DNA of 15,569 nt, taken from JAWLGW01 sp964569055 (GTDB taxonomy: Bacteria > Planctomycetota > J058). The notes beneath the pieces were generated by a model. It did not search any database, had not been told where the DNA came from, and worked only from the letters and a program-made list of their open reading frames with translations. This document shows, in pieces, positions 15,350 through 15,569 of the stretch; the first letter of the stretch is position 1; each line of letters opens with the position of its first letter. The translations under genes were made by a program, and so were the position numbers. Location: assembly GCA_964569055.1 (NCBI GenBank), contig CAZMSZ010000161.1:1-15569 (forward strand), given 5' to 3'.

Positions 15350-15418
15350 AGGGCTGTCCGCAAAACGATCCAGATTGCTTGCCCGTGAGCTCTGGAGCGG
15401 GGTGAGCACGTGGTGTTG
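15350..15418. other. Unassigned intergenic stretch
   Basis: Sixty-nine bases after the synthetase stop, less GC-rich at first (GCAAAACGATCCAGATTGCTTG at 15360-15381 region), with no clear hairpin-plus-T-run terminator and no convincing reading frame. It leads into the tandem repeat. Confidence 0.5.
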
Positions 15419-15438
15419 GCTGTCGCACGTGCGACAGC
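15419..15438. repeat. Perfect 20-bp palindrome in repeat unit 1
   Basis: GCTGTCGCACGTGCGACAGC equals its own reverse complement over all 20 bases, centred on CACGTG. The second repeat unit keeps a 14-bp core (15501-15514, GTCGCACGTGCGAC), with one change (A to G) outside it that still allows a G-U pair in RNA. Possible protein-binding site or REP-like element. Confidence 0.75.
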
Positions 15439-15569
15439 TCCGCGGCGCGGCGGGCAAGGAGGGGAGCTGTCGCAGGGCGCGCCGCGCTCCCCCGGCTGCT
15501 GTCGCACGTGCGACGGCTCCCCGGTGGGGCGAGCAAGGAGGGGAGCTGTCGCCAGGGCGCGCCGCGCTC
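15421..15569. repeat. Tandem intergenic repeat, period 79 bp, two copies and open at the right edge
   Basis: Unit 1 (15421-15489) and unit 2 (15500-15569) start with the same palindrome and share the ends AAGGAGGGGAGCTGTCGC and AGGGCGCGCCGCGCTC; they differ mainly in a GC-only middle (CGCGGCGCGG versus CCCGGTGGGG) and one inserted C. Each unit carries three copies of the half-site GCTGTCGC/GCGACAGC (two in the palindrome, one alone), and GGGGAGC (15461-15467) can pair with GCTCCCC (15486-15492) over an 18-base loop. The array is cut by the window end, so copy number is unknown. No coding frame fits. Confidence 0.85.

Noticed and set aside
13136..15457. Open frame of 773 codons on the minus strand opposite the acyl-CoA synthetase
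   Set aside because: Its composition is Arg/His/Gly/Ala-rich with no domain, and it lies wholly opposite a gene with clear family motifs. It is a compositional shadow.
15114..15536. Minus-strand open frames entering the right-hand repeat
   Set aside because: They have no start context or motif and run through the repeat and the antisense of the synthetase.
15419..15569. CRISPR array
   Set aside because: Only two copies, with a unit of about 79 bp and a diverged inner part instead of short identical repeats and unique spacers; no cas genes.

Overview
The window is a very GC-rich bacterial segment with strong G/C bias at third codon positions. It contains three lipoproteins with lipoboxes, an ECF sigma/zinc anti-sigma pair and several four-base stop/start overlaps. 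This points to a Gram-negative, high-GC environmental bacterium, perhaps Myxococcota/'deltaproteobacteria' or Planctomycetota. That placement is an inference from base composition and gene content, as there is no rRNA or other phylogenetic marker. Both ends lie in short repeats (a hexamer tract on the left, a 79-bp tandem repeat on the right), so the segment may be a contig that broke at repeats.

Layout: seven genes read leftwards from about 8.6 kb, and three read rightwards from about 8.77 kb, with a divergent 150-bp control region between them. Leftward unit A (8614 to 2348) encodes a nucleotidyltransferase, a 2H phosphoesterase, a VWA-domain lipoprotein and a membrane-anchored VWA protein. 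Spacings are 10 bp, 24 bp and a 4-bp overlap, so the four genes are probably co-transcribed. A 113-bp gap with a good Shine-Dalgarno site and a pair of direct repeats then precedes unit B: a secreted lipoprotein of unrecognised function, an ECF sigma factor, and its anti-sigma factor, which overlaps the sigma gene by 4 bp. The anti-sigma gene is partial. It has a classic H-x3-C-x2-C zinc site, one membrane span and an outer tail of Ser-Asp/Ser-Glu repeats encoded by an almost pure hexanucleotide microsatellite that runs off the left edge.

Rightward unit C (8765 to 15349) encodes a large lipoprotein (a beta-rich, possibly TULIP-like N-terminal part and a probable alpha/alpha-barrel C-terminal part), an LtaS/MdoB-type polytopic phosphoglycerol transferase in which serine occupies the usual threonine nucleophile position, and a full-length NDP-forming acyl-CoA synthetase that overlaps the transferase by 4 bp.

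The most distinctive material is the nucleotidyltransferase + 2H phosphoesterase + two-VWA operon (a plausible make/break nucleotide or modification pair tied to envelope proteins, function unproven), the anti-sigma factor with a repeat-encoded tail, and the palindrome-bearing tandem repeat at the right edge. No tRNA, rRNA, CRISPR, transposase, phage gene or confident terminator was seen, and no stretch longer than 300 bases lacks a gene.
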